The notes: a model not told the origin generated them from the letters alone. A stretch of 64,000 nucleotides of DNA from Planctomycetaceae bacterium (GCA_020638955.1 JACKHO010000001.1:992001-1056000); one strand, 5' to 3'. Shown: positions 1 to 8,592, numbered from the stretch's first letter. Numbers and translations are program-made.

Positions 1-206
1 AGGTTCACTGGGAAGCTGCGAATGAGAGGTTTTTCTGCCCGTGCCACAACGGTGCCTTCAACGCTCAAGGGGCTCCCACCGAGGGGCCGCCCGCTGCGGC
101 GAATCAATACCTGACCCGGTATCCCCTCGCTGTCGACGGGAACTTGCTGATGATTGAAGTGCCGGTGGAAGGAATTAGCGTCTCGAACGAGGAGGCGTCC
201 GCATGA
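1..206 (+). CDS. Rieske iron-sulfur protein, C-terminal end (partial)
   Basis: The reading frame enters from the left edge (first whole codon at base 3) and ends at a TGA that overlaps the next ATG. The 67 visible residues contain CPCHNGAF, the second cluster-binding box (C-x2-H) of Rieske [2Fe-2S] proteins. The first box and the membrane anchor lie outside the window. In quinol:cytochrome c oxidoreductases this subunit takes the first electron from quinol and passes it to a c-type cytochrome. The four-base overlap with the cytochrome b gene shows they are cotranscribed and translationally coupled. Identification is firm for the domain; the full architecture cannot be seen. Confidence 0.85.
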   Translation, partial: VHWEAANERFFCPCHNGAFNAQGAPTEGPPAAANQYLTRYPLAVDGNLLMIEVPVEGISVSNEEASA

Positions 207-1252
207 GCGGCTTTCTGGCATGGTTGCGAGAACGTATTCCGGTTCAAGGCGCACAGTTGCATGAACTGACGAACGAACCGGTCCCGAATCACCTCAAACG
301 ATGGTGGTTTGCTTTGGGCGGAACCCCCGCTTACCTGTTCGTCGTGCAAATTATCACGGGCATTTTGCTCGCATTCTACTATCAGCCCGCGGCAGCCACG
401 GCGTTTGAATCGGTGCGCTATATTACCGAGGAAGCTTCATTTGGCTGGTACTTGCGCAGTCTGCATAAATGGGCGGCAACCCTGATGATTGCCGCAGTCA
501 TCCTGCATCAAATGCGGGTCTATTTCACGGCGGCGTACCGTCGGCCGCGTGAGTTGAACTGGGTGATTGGCATGTGCCTGCTCATGTGCACGCTGCTCAC
601 GGGATTCACCGGCTACAGTCTGGTGTTCGAGCAACTGAGTTACTGGGGAGCGACCGTCGCAGCCAACATCAGCGACGCCGTTCCTGTGATTGGTTCATTC
701 GCCAAACAAATGTTGCTGGCCGGAGACAATTACAACGAGCGAACGCTCTCGCGGTTCTACATTCTCCATGCCGCAGTGTTGCCGACCACAATCATATTGT
801 TGGTGGTTGTCCATATTATTTTCATTCGGCTCCACGGTGTGACAGAACTGAAACTCGAGGATGAGCCGGAAGATAAGCCCAAGCACTTCAATTTCTTCCC
901 AGATCACATTCTGACCGAATTGATGATTGGTCTCGTGCTCATGGTGCTGCTGAGTGCCCTGGCGACCATTTTTCCGGCGACCATGGGGCCCAAGGCAGAC
1001 CCGCTCACCACGCCGGAAGTTATCAAGCCGGAATGGTTCTTCTACGTCTCATTTCGCTGGCTCAAACTGTTCTCACTGACGTTTGCCGTGCTGAGCACGG
1101 GCTTCATTGTCGGTGCCATGTTCCTGTGGCCCTGGATCGACAAAGTCCTCCGCCGAATCACCGGCATTGAAGACATTAGCGTGTACATTGGCATTGTGGC
1201 GACATTCGCATTGGTTGGTTTGACCGTTTGGGAAGCCGCCGTTGCGCATTAG
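203..1252 (+). CDS. Cytochrome b of a bc/b6f-type quinol oxidoreductase
   Basis: This 349-residue polytopic membrane protein joins a b6-like N-terminal half and a subunit-IV-like C-terminal half. Heme-ligand histidines lie as H-x13-H in the helix with SLHKW...VILHQ and H-x14-H in YILHAAV...VVVHI. The 14-residue second spacing is the b6 pattern rather than the mitochondrial one. The quinol-site motif reads PEWF, where PEWY is usual. The protein should oxidise quinol and cycle electrons across two b hemes, with the Rieske protein encoded just upstream. No cytochrome c1 or f gene follows; the next gene encodes an octaheme cytochrome, which may take that role (inference). It is somewhat shorter than full-length cytochrome b. 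Confidence 0.9.
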   Translation: MSGFLAWLRERIPVQGAQLHELTNEPVPNHLKRWWFALGGTPAYLFVVQIITGILLAFYYQPAAATAFESVRYITEEASFGWYLRSLHKWAATLMIAAVILHQMRVYFTAAYRRPRELNWVIGMCLLMCTLLTGFTGYSLVFEQLSYWGATVAANISDAVPVIGSFAKQMLLAGDNYNERTLSRFYILHAAVLPTTIILLVVVHIIFIRLHGVTELKLEDEPEDKPKHFNFFPDHILTELMIGLVLMVLLSALATIFPATMGPKADPLTTPEVIKPEWFFYVSFRWLKLFSLTFAVLSTGFIVGAMFLWPWIDKVLRRITGIEDISVYIGIVATFALVGLTVWEAAVAH

Positions 1253-1307
1253 CGCGATCGAGTTAATACAAATACCGAACCCAGTTTTTAACGATTAGCA
1301 AGTTCCC

Positions 1308-3080
1308 ATGACCGTCACGGCAAAGCAATACATCATTGGATTTCTGGGTTTGATGTTCCTGGCGTCGCTCGTCTTCGTGCAAATGATGGAAGTCGAACGC
1401 AAGAAGGCTGAGTCGGGAAAAGGAGTGGCCCATGCCGTCATTCCGGCCAGCTCGCGGTCGTGCGTCGAATGTCATCAGAAATCTTCTCCCGGCATTATCG
1501 ATCACTGGCAGGGAAGTACGCACGCCAATAAAGGTGTTGGTTGCGTCGAGTGTCACAAGGCGGCGAAAGAAGACATCGACGCCTTTGATCACTACGGGTC
1601 CATTATCGCCACCATTGTGACTCCGAAGGATTGCGGACGATGTCACAAGACGGAAACCGAGGAATTTCTGGCGAGCCACCATGCCAAGGCCGGCAACATC
1701 CTGGCGTCGCTGGACAACTTTCTGGCCGAGACGGTTGAAGGTTCGCGCGTTCCCTTTAATCCCCACTCTCCGACGCCCGGCAAAGAAGTTGACGTCGTGA
1801 ACGGGATGGCCAGCGTAAACGTCGGTTGTCGGCAGTGCCACGGAAGCAAAATTGCGTTGGAGGGAACCAACGGCAGTCTGATTACCGTTGACGAACTCAA
1901 GCCAGATGCAGACGGCGTTCCGACAAATCTGGAGATGGTTTCACTCGTCAAGAAAGACGACAACGGGCGTCCCGTGCTGCATGACGGCAGTTGGCCCAAC
2001 ACCGGAATTGGTCGCTTGAATCTGGACGGTTCACGTGGTTCCTGTTCCGCTTGCCACTCGCGTCACGATTTCTCGCCACGTCGCGCTCGCCAACCGGAGA
2101 ACTGCGGAAAGTGTCACCTCGGTCCAGACCATCCTCAGAAGGAAATCTATGAGGAATCGAAGCACGGCGTTGCGTTCCGCGATTTGAAGGAGCATATGAA
2201 TCTCGACGCCAAGCACTGGGTGCTGGGCGAGGACTACACGCAGGCTCCAACGTGTGCTTCGTGTCACATGTCAGGCCATACGCGAAACGGGGGCAAAGTA
2301 ACGCACGATCCTGGTGAGCGGCTTTCGTGGACGAATCGTCCTCCGGTCAGTCTCGTGATGGACACCGACATCAACGGAGCAGTCATTAAGGAAGCCGACC
2401 CCGTCGAACGGCAAAAGCAAATTGTCAGTTCGTGGCAGGATAAACGTCAGGAAATGAAGAACGTCTGCCTGCACTGTCACACGCAGAACTATGTAAACGC
2501 GTTCTACAAGCAGTACGACGATTTCGTGGTGAACTACAACGAGAAGTTCGCCAAGCCGGGCGTCGCCATTATGGGCGAACTCCGCAAGCAGGAACTGCTC
2601 ACCAAGCAGGACTTCGACGAAGAAATTGAATGGACTTGGTTCTACTTGTGGCACCACGAAGGACGGCGTGCTCGCCACGGGGCATCCATGATGGCTCCCG
2701 ACTACGCGCACTGGCACGGGATGTACGAAGTGGCGGAACGGTTCTATCAGCAACTCATCCCGCAAGCTCGCGAAATCGCCGAACACGCTGGCGAGAGCGG
2801 CAAAGCCGATCAGGCTCAGGCAGTCCTCGATCTGATTGATGACATCCTGGCCCGTCCCGAACATGAGTGGTTTGAGCAGGCGAAAAAACTCGCCGATGCA
2901 GGCCCCGCTTCGGTTACCACGGAGGCGGTTGCCGCAACGACTGAGGACAAGGCGGCACCAGCAGAAACAGCGACGCCAGCAGCAGGCGGAAATGAAGAAG
3001 CAAAATCTTCAGATGCACCGAAAGCGGACGCAGCGCCCAAAGAACCAGAAAGTGAACCGGCAGAGACCGACGGGAAGTAG
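1308..3080 (+). CDS. Membrane-anchored octaheme cytochrome c, hydroxylamine oxidoreductase (HAO) family
   Basis: The 590-residue protein has one N-terminal membrane segment (about residues 7-27) and exactly eight CxxCH heme sites, the first at Cys52 and the last at Cys387. Segments typical of the HAO family are present: GPDHPQKEIYEESKHG, CASCHMSG, ERLSW and, near the end, HEGRRARHGASMMAPDYAHWHG with Tyr466. HAO relatives either oxidise hydroxylamine or, in the epsilon-Hao group, reduce nitrite to ammonium; which applies here cannot be told without an alignment of the cross-linking tyrosine. Its place between cytochrome b and NapA suggests it carries electrons from the bc complex, reduces nitrite, or both. 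The last ~100 residues are Ala/Glu/Pro-rich and probably disordered. Confidence 0.85.
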   Translation: MTVTAKQYIIGFLGLMFLASLVFVQMMEVERKKAESGKGVAHAVIPASSRSCVECHQKSSPGIIDHWQGSTHANKGVGCVECHKAAKEDIDAFDHYGSIIATIVTPKDCGRCHKTETEEFLASHHAKAGNILASLDNFLAETVEGSRVPFNPHSPTPGKEVDVVNGMASVNVGCRQCHGSKIALEGTNGSLITVDELKPDADGVPTNLEMVSLVKKDDNGRPVLHDGSWPNTGIGRLNLDGSRGSCSACHSRHDFSPRRARQPENCGKCHLGPDHPQKEIYEESKHGVAFRDLKEHMNLDAKHWVLGEDYTQAPTCASCHMSGHTRNGGKVTHDPGERLSWTNRPPVSLVMDTDINGAVIKEADPVERQKQIVSSWQDKRQEMKNVCLHCHTQNYVNAFYKQYDDFVVNYNEKFAKPGVAIMGELRKQELLTKQDFDEEIEWTWFYLWHHEGRRARHGASMMAPDYAHWHGMYEVAERFYQQLIPQAREIAEHAGESGKADQAQAVLDLIDDILARPEHEWFEQAKKLADAGPASVTTEAVAATTEDKAAPAETATPAAGGNEEAKSSDAPKADAAPKEPESEPAETDGK

Positions 3081-3186
3081 CGCATTCGAATTCGCGTTGC
3101 TCCGCCGGTTGACTCGACCTCATCATCCTGCACGATGACGAGATCTCAGGTTCATCGTATATAGACAAGTTGAAGAGGATTCCGAC

Positions 3187-5529
3187 ATGGACCGGCGAGA
3201 CTTTATCCGCGTAGCTGGCACAGCCGTGTCAGCAGCCGCAGGGCTTGGTTGTGGAACTGAGCCAGCTTATGCCGAGGGGGCCGACAAGTCTTCGCTGCAA
3301 AACGTCAGTTGGGACAAGGCGCCGTGCCGCTATTGCGGTACGGGTTGCGGCGTGGAAGTGGCCGTTCAGGAAAACAAGGTCGTGGCCGTCCGTGGCGACG
3401 AGAAGAGCCCCGTCAATCAAGGTTTGCTGTGTGCGAAGGGATATCACCTTCCCGGCATGCTGTATGGCAAAGACCGGCTCAAGTTCCCCATGCGTCGCAA
3501 CGCTGCGGGAAAGCTGGAGAAAATCAGTTGGAATGAGGCGCTCGACCTGATCGCGGAGAAATTTCAAACGGCGTTGAAGGAACACGGTCCTGAGTCGGTG
3601 GGCGTTTACGGATCGGGTCAGTGGACAATCTTCGATGGTTACGCGGCCTCAAAGTGGGTGAAGGGAGGAATGCGCAGCAACAACCTCGATCCCAACGCTC
3701 GGCTCTGCATGGCCAGTGCGGTCATGGGATTTGTCACGCAATTTCAGAGTGACGAACCAATGGGCTGCTACGACGACTTGGACGTCGGCGATGATTTCAT
3801 TCTCTGGGGCAACAACATGGCCGAAATGCATCCGGTCCTGTTCAGCCGAATGCTGGAGAACAAACGGAAGAATCCTCGCGTGCGTATTGTCGACATCGCC
3901 ACTCGCTGGACCCCCACGAGCGACTTCGCCGACATGTACGTTCAAATCAATCCCGGCAGCGACCTGGCGCTCGCCAATGGCATTTTGCATTTGCTCCTTG
4001 CAAATGGCGAAATCAACGAAGCCTTCATCAACGAAAACGTGGTCTTCCGACGCGGCATCGAGGACCTCGAACAAATTGGCTACGGCTGCTTTGACGAGCA
4101 ATCAGAGAAGTACGGATTCAAAGACGAGGCCAAGGAAAGTTCTCTCGATGAACTTAAGGAATTCATTAAGGAATACACGCCTGAAAAGGTGAGCGAATTA
4201 ACGGGCGTTTCCGTTGCGCAAATCAAGTCTCTTGCTCAAATGTACGGAGATTCAGCGCGGGGCACCGTGAGCATGTGGTGCATGGGCGTGAATCAGCACG
4301 TGCGTGGCACCTGGATGAACAACCTCATTACAGATCTGCATTTGATTACGGGGAAAATCAGCCGTCCGGGCAGTAATCCGTTCAGCCTGACCGGCCAGCC
4401 GTCGGCGTGTGGAACGGCCCGCGAAGTGGGGACGTTGTCGAATCGACTGCCAGCCGACATGGTCGTCAACAATCCCGAACATCGTGCCAAGGCGGAAGAA
4501 ATCTGGAAGCTGGAGCCGGGCACAATCAATCCGAAGCCGGGCTATCACACCGTTGATATGTTCCGCGCGCTCACGCGGGGCGACTTGAAAGCTCTTTGGA
4601 TTCAAGTGACAAATCCGTGGGTCACGCTGCCGAATTTGAATCGATTTCAACGTAAACCGGGAGATGGTCGGTTTATCGTCGTGAGCGATATCTACCCGAC
4701 ACCCACCACCGAAATGGCGGACCTCATTCTCCCGTCAGCGGCGTGGATTGAGCGGGAAGGACTGTTCGGAAATACCGAGCGTCGCACGCAGCACTGGAAC
4801 AAAATGGTTGATCCTCCGGGCGAAGCAACCGAAGACGCCTGGCAAATTATGGAAGTTGCCAAACGGATGGGCATGGGGCATCTTTTCCCGTGGGCCGACG
4901 AGAAAAACTGGCATGAGCAAATGTACGAAGAGTATCGCCAGTTTACTCTCGGCACCGGCAAGGACCTGGCCAGCTATCAGCAACTGAAAGAACAACGAGG
5001 CATGCGGTGGCCCGTTGTTGACGGAAAAGAAACGCGGTATCGCTACGCTGCGGGACACGATCCTTACGTCAAAAAAGAGCGTGGCGTTCACTTCTACAAA
5101 GCCAAAGGTTACGGAGAAAAAGCCGCATTCTGGATTCGTCCGTACCATCCACCCGCGGAAGTTCCAGACGACGATTACCCCTTCTGGCTGACAACCGGGC
5201 GGGTGCTGGAGCACTGGCACACCGGTTCAATGACACGTCGCGTGAAGGAACTGCACCGCGCCGTCCCTGCCGCGTATTGCGAGCTGAACCGGGCCGATGC
5301 TTTGGCGCTCAACATCTCCAATGGAGACAAGGTCAAGTTGAGCAGCCGACGTGGCGAGGTGGTGCTGGATGTTCGCGTTGATGGTCGCGGCAAGCCCCCC
5401 AAGGGAAGTGTCTTCGTTCCGTTCTTTGACGAGACGAAACTGGCCAACCTGTTGACTCTGGATGCGATGGACAACATCAGCAAGGAGCCCGACTTCAAGA
5501 AGTGTGCCATCAAGGTGGAGAAGGTCTGA
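3187..5529 (+). CDS. napA: Periplasmic-type nitrate reductase catalytic subunit (NapA family molybdoprotein)
   Basis: This 780-residue molybdopterin oxidoreductase begins with a twin-arginine signal (RRDFIRVAG), so it is exported folded. The N-terminal [4Fe-4S] site uses Cys47, Cys50, Cys54 and Cys82 (CRYCGTGC...LLCAKG), and the likely molybdenum ligand is Cys174 in ARLCMASAVMGF. A C-terminal molybdopterin-dinucleotide-binding domain (WLTTGRVLEHWHTGSMTRR onward) completes the fold. It should reduce nitrate to nitrite in the periplasm. A GAGGA ribosome site sits seven bases before the ATG. The stop overlaps the start of the tetraheme napB-like gene. NapC, NapD, NapG and NapH are not seen; the upstream cytochrome b/Rieske pair and octaheme cytochrome may replace NapC. 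Confidence 0.92.
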   Translation: MDRRDFIRVAGTAVSAAAGLGCGTEPAYAEGADKSSLQNVSWDKAPCRYCGTGCGVEVAVQENKVVAVRGDEKSPVNQGLLCAKGYHLPGMLYGKDRLKFPMRRNAAGKLEKISWNEALDLIAEKFQTALKEHGPESVGVYGSGQWTIFDGYAASKWVKGGMRSNNLDPNARLCMASAVMGFVTQFQSDEPMGCYDDLDVGDDFILWGNNMAEMHPVLFSRMLENKRKNPRVRIVDIATRWTPTSDFADMYVQINPGSDLALANGILHLLLANGEINEAFINENVVFRRGIEDLEQIGYGCFDEQSEKYGFKDEAKESSLDELKEFIKEYTPEKVSELTGVSVAQIKSLAQMYGDSARGTVSMWCMGVNQHVRGTWMNNLITDLHLITGKISRPGSNPFSLTGQPSACGTAREVGTLSNRLPADMVVNNPEHRAKAEEIWKLEPGTINPKPGYHTVDMFRALTRGDLKALWIQVTNPWVTLPNLNRFQRKPGDGRFIVVSDIYPTPTTEMADLILPSAAWIEREGLFGNTERRTQHWNKMVDPPGEATEDAWQIMEVAKRMGMGHLFPWADEKNWHEQMYEEYRQFTLGTGKDLASYQQLKEQRGMRWPVVDGKETRYRYAAGHDPYVKKERGVHFYKAKGYGEKAAFWIRPYHPPAEVPDDDYPFWLTTGRVLEHWHTGSMTRRVKELHRAVPAAYCELNRADALALNISNGDKVKLSSRRGEVVLDVRVDGRGKPPKGSVFVPFFDETKLANLLTLDAMDNISKEPDFKKCAIKVEKV

Positions 5530-6119
5530 TGTTTTCGCAACCAAAACGATTCAGTCGCGCCCCGGCCCATGCGATGACACTGATCGTGTTGGCAGGGATG
5601 CTCCTTTGTGCGGGGTGTGGTAAGCGGAAGAACGACTCGTCAACCAGTGCACCGCGTACAACGGCACAGCGTTCAATTCGTCGCGCGTATGATGGTGCAC
5701 CTCCCATCATCCCACACAAGCCCCTCAAGGCCGACTGTATTACCTGCCACTCTGAAACGGGTCAACAGGTTCCCGAACTGGGATTTGCGGCTGCGAATCC
5801 ACACTTCAATACGTCACATGCGGGATCGCTCAGCAATTGTCGGCAGTGCCATTTATTTCAGGAGTCGACAGAGCTGTTTGCTGAGAGCGAGTTCGTCGGG
5901 ATTCCTCAAGAAATTACGCATGGCAGCCGTGCGTATCCCGGTGCGCCGCCTATGGTCCCGCACAGTAAGCTGATGCGAGAAAACTGTTCGGCCTGCCACT
6001 CTGGTCCGTCTGCACGTCCGGAAATCCGTTGCACACATACGACGCGAACGAACTGCGTGCAGTGCCATTTGTTTCAGGAGCCTGGCGAAAATTCTTTCGC
6101 GGTTCATCAGCCCCTGTAG
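5529..6119 (+). CDS. Tetraheme lipoprotein made of two NapB-like diheme modules
   Basis: Starting at the ATG that overlaps the napA stop, the protein is 196 residues with a lipoprotein signal (lipobox CAGC, Cys30). It has four CxxCH sites at Cys70, Cys104, Cys153 and Cys176. The two halves mirror each other: GAPPIIPH ... CITCH ... CRQCHLFQ and GAPPMVPH ... CSACH ... CVQCHLFQ. Each matches the layout of a whole NapB, the diheme electron-donor subunit of NapA (PPxIPH, CxxCH, then CxQCH). This looks like a NapB that has been internally duplicated and tethered to a membrane. It should pass electrons to NapA. An upstream in-frame GTG at 5502 exists but would lengthen the overlap and spoil the signal peptide. 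Confidence 0.85.
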   Translation: MFSQPKRFSRAPAHAMTLIVLAGMLLCAGCGKRKNDSSTSAPRTTAQRSIRRAYDGAPPIIPHKPLKADCITCHSETGQQVPELGFAAANPHFNTSHAGSLSNCRQCHLFQESTELFAESEFVGIPQEITHGSRAYPGAPPMVPHSKLMRENCSACHSGPSARPEIRCTHTTRTNCVQCHLFQEPGENSFAVHQPL

Positions 6120-6159
6120 GGCAAGGAAGCAAGTCCAGCGACAATTACTTGGTGCTGTT

Positions 6160-6657
6160 CTAATCGGCCTGCGAGAGAATCCAGTCCGCAATGGCAGGTA
6201 CATCACTGCGGGCAAGGATTGGGATTTCGACGTCCAGGAGATCATCGGAAATGACGGCGCGAATGTTAGTCGCCGCATCCGCACACATCGGCGGTGTTCC
6301 CATAGATGCCCTCCAGACCTCCAGTTGAGGTGCAGTTGCCTGCGTGTCCCCTTCAACAATGACAAGGTCACAGCCTGTCATGGCAGCCATCAGCCGTGTG
6401 TATCGATCCTCTTTCGCCGCTGAGTCATCGTTCGTTAAGAACAAAGCATCCAACTGCGGCGTGAGAATTCCCACCACACTCGCTCCCGCCTCCCGGTGGA
6501 TATGTGAATCCTTACCCGGCGTGTCGAGTTCATGCTGATGGTGCGTATGCTTGATAGTCCCAACGCGCAGCCCCCGCCCCGTCAATTCGCGCAACAGGTC
6601 CGCGACCAGTGTCGTCTTCCCGTGATTCTTTCCACCAATAATATGGAACCGCTGCAT
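6160..6657 (-). CDS. mobB: Molybdopterin-guanine dinucleotide biosynthesis protein MobB
   Basis: The 165-residue protein has a P-loop at residues 8-16 (GGKNHGKTT), the KHTHHQHELDTPGKDSHIHREAGA segment that follows it in MobB proteins, and VIVEGDT after it. MobB is a GTP-binding helper for attaching the nucleotide to molybdopterin, needed by NapA/NasA-type reductases. It lies convergent to the napA-napB unit and in the same direction as the porin upstream, 153 bp away. Its presence among two molybdenum nitrate reductases fits its role. MobA is not in the window. Confidence 0.9.
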   Translation of the reverse strand: MQRFHIIGGKNHGKTTLVADLLRELTGRGLRVGTIKHTHHQHELDTPGKDSHIHREAGASVVGILTPQLDALFLTNDDSAAKEDRYTRLMAAMTGCDLVIVEGDTQATAPQLEVWRASMGTPPMCADAATNIRAVISDDLLDVEIPILARSDVPAIADWILSQAD

Positions 6658-6810
6658 GTACCGCCGTCATTCAAGTCAAAGGCCGAAGTGAGGATTGTGA
6701 CCTTGAATTCTAACGAGTGCAGAGCACGCTGTGATGGCACAGCACACTGTCATCAATGCCAGGAATCACTCAGGATCGCCCGGTTGCAAGTGTGTCATCC
6801 TCAAATGAGC

Positions 6811-8226
6811 CTAGAATGCCCAGTCGGCGAAGAGATAGAACTGGTCTGCATCGCCGCGGGCAGCGACGGCTGGGTTGGGGTTCATGGTGACGGCATCGCC
6901 GTACCAGAAGTAGAAGTATCCGGCTTGCAGCGTCAGGTTCTTGTTGACCTTATATGTGGCAACGAGGTCCATTTCATGTCCCAGGTTTCCAGAGGTCGTG
7001 CCCACGCCACCGAACGGTGCTCCGGCAATATTGTAAATGGCGTCGTTTCTCGAGGCCTTGTTGAATAGATGCCAGCCAGCAAGGAAGGACAACTTCTCAG
7101 TCGGGTTGACGGTGAGGTGCACGCCATAGTCAATGAGGTTCGAGCCGTTGAAGTTGTCGATTTGTCCCCAGTAAGCGTGGCCCAGCGGGAACAGCGTGTT
7201 GACTGTTGTATTGCTGCCCTGGCCCGGTGTGTTATCGCCCGATCCCCACCAGAAAATGCCGTTGATGGTTGGAGTCCAGGGGACGTCATTGAATTTGAAA
7301 CCACCGTTTGCGGAAACGAATCCTGCATGAACATCCTGATCCAGCGCTTCAATGAAGTCATCCTTGCCAAGTTGCAGGGCTGCTTCCAGGTCCCACAGGA
7401 ATGTGTAGTCAGCTCCGCTTGCTGACTCAAGTGGCTTGGTTCCAGCATACCGGGCACCAAGAGTGTGGCGGCTTCCGTCAATACGGTTTGCCATGTCGTT
7501 TTGTTCACGGAGCCAGAGCCAGTAGAAGTCAATGGTCTTGTTTTCAAACCCCTTGTAAGTGGAGTAAACGCCGGTGAACATGCGGCTTTGATCGGGCGAG
7601 TCCAGGCTCGTGGGACGCACAGCAGCCGAAGGTTCGTGAACCGGGCGGACGAGGAAGGCGTCGATGGCCCAGTCGCTGCTGGTGTAATACAGCTTGCCCC
7701 CTTCGAAGTTTCGGAAGGTGTTTCCCCAGCCAAGTGGCGAGATGACGCGCTGGCTACCGTAATTGAGTGTCTGCCGTCCGAATTTGAAGTGCAGTGAGGC
7801 GTCGTCGTCAAAGTCGATCAGGTTGACGTCGATGTAGTACTGGAAGAAGTCGAAGCGATTCGTGTCGATGGCCACTTCGGGAAGCGTTTCACCAAAGGTC
7901 GAGGCATCAATTCCCTCCACGTACAGGGTTATGTCGTTCCCGTACTTCAATTGCAGGTACGGATTAAACCGCCACTGCTGGTAGTCCGACTGACCCGCTG
8001 CGAGGGGCGGGCGGAGTCGATTCTGCTCATCGATGTAACGATACCGCAGCGTACCACCGACAGATGACGTCCAGTTGTCCCCCCATTGCTGCCCCTGCAA
8101 GTCGGAGAGGAGCTTCTCGTCGCTGAGGAGAAAGAAGTCCTCCTGGGCCATCAGTCGGCCTGCGTTTGTCGAGAGCAGCGTGAGCAGAGAGACAGCGAGA
8201 AGAAATCCGCGACGCATGATTCGCAT
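6811..8226 (-). CDS. Outer-membrane porin, alginate-export-like beta-barrel
   Basis: Starting at the ATG giving MRIMRRGFLLAVSLL, the 471-residue protein has a cleavable signal ending near GRLMAQ, then a long barrel-like sequence rich in alternating aromatic and polar residues. These include LRYRYIDEQNR, FKFGRQTLNYGSQRVISPLGWGNTFRNFEGGKLYY and a final strand ending FYLFADWAF, a typical C-terminal phenylalanine. The GRQ..NYGSQR segment is characteristic of the alginate_exp barrel family. The substrate is unknown; lying between mobB and the nitrate transporter, a role in nitrate passage is possible but only inferred. A further upstream in-frame start at 8280 would put 18 odd residues before the signal; the ATG at 8217 is an alternative. 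Confidence 0.8.
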   Translation of the reverse strand: MRIMRRGFLLAVSLLTLLSTNAGRLMAQEDFFLLSDEKLLSDLQGQQWGDNWTSSVGGTLRYRYIDEQNRLRPPLAAGQSDYQQWRFNPYLQLKYGNDITLYVEGIDASTFGETLPEVAIDTNRFDFFQYYIDVNLIDFDDDASLHFKFGRQTLNYGSQRVISPLGWGNTFRNFEGGKLYYTSSDWAIDAFLVRPVHEPSAAVRPTSLDSPDQSRMFTGVYSTYKGFENKTIDFYWLWLREQNDMANRIDGSRHTLGARYAGTKPLESASGADYTFLWDLEAALQLGKDDFIEALDQDVHAGFVSANGGFKFNDVPWTPTINGIFWWGSGDNTPGQGSNTTVNTLFPLGHAYWGQIDNFNGSNLIDYGVHLTVNPTEKLSFLAGWHLFNKASRNDAIYNIAGAPFGGVGTTSGNLGHEMDLVATYKVNKNLTLQAGYFYFWYGDAVTMNPNPAVAARGDADQFYLFADWAF

Positions 8227-8431
8227 CCATTCAAATTCTGTTGATGCCGGAGCAGGCGCGGTTCCGGCGTCGAAATCCATTCATTTCGAGTCATCGGTCT
8301 GGGCTTCCTGATCGCACCATTAGCATTGCACTGCGGCCCAATCGATTTACCGCTTCCGACCAGTCGCTCCCGCAGAACCGTCACGAGCGAAAGAGTTTGG
8401 CAACGTGCACAGGAATGTCACTCCCCTGCCC

Positions 8432-8448
8432 TGCGCGCAAATTGCGCA
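8432..8448. promoter_or_regulatory. NtrC-like dyad operator upstream of the nitrate transporter
   Basis: The 17-bp dyad TGCGC-N7-GCGCA has the length and spacing of NtrC sites (TGCAC-N7-GTGCA), with the same A-to-G change in both halves. It lies about 130-145 bp before the -24 element at 8578, a usual distance for an enhancer that activates sigma-54. The match is by eye and the dyad could instead be an RNA hairpin. Confidence 0.35.
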
Positions 8449-8577
8449 GCACAGCGCAGTTTGGAGGATGTGCTCGCATTTGTGTTCACGAATGCGTCCG
8501 GTCTGTGGTGAGGTGGCAGGCGATTTTAGCGGTGTTATGAGTGGTGTGCCTGCGTTGATTGCACAAATGTGCTCTGC

Positions 8578-8592
8578 GGCACAGCAATTGCA
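8578..8592 (+). promoter_or_regulatory. Possible sigma-54 (-24/-12) promoter of the nitrate assimilation operon
   Basis: GGCAC-N5-TTGCA fits the sigma-54 consensus, with GG and GC exactly ten bases apart (8578-8579 and 8590-8591). Only the base before GG (C instead of T) departs from it. Transcription would start near 8603, leaving a leader of about 113 bases before the transporter ATG. Sigma-54 control fits a nitrogen-assimilation operon. The call rests on one motif match in a low-complexity GCA-rich stretch. Confidence 0.45.

Noticed and set aside
1308..3080. Calling the octaheme cytochrome a true hydroxylamine oxidoreductase
   Set aside because: Eight hemes and family segments are clear, but the cross-linking tyrosine cannot be confirmed by eye, and context favours a nitrate/nitrite reductive role.
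8432..8448. NasR/NasT-type RNA antitermination hairpins in the transporter leader
   Set aside because: The loops do not show the expected tandem hexaloops, and no terminator follows; the dyad fits an operator better.
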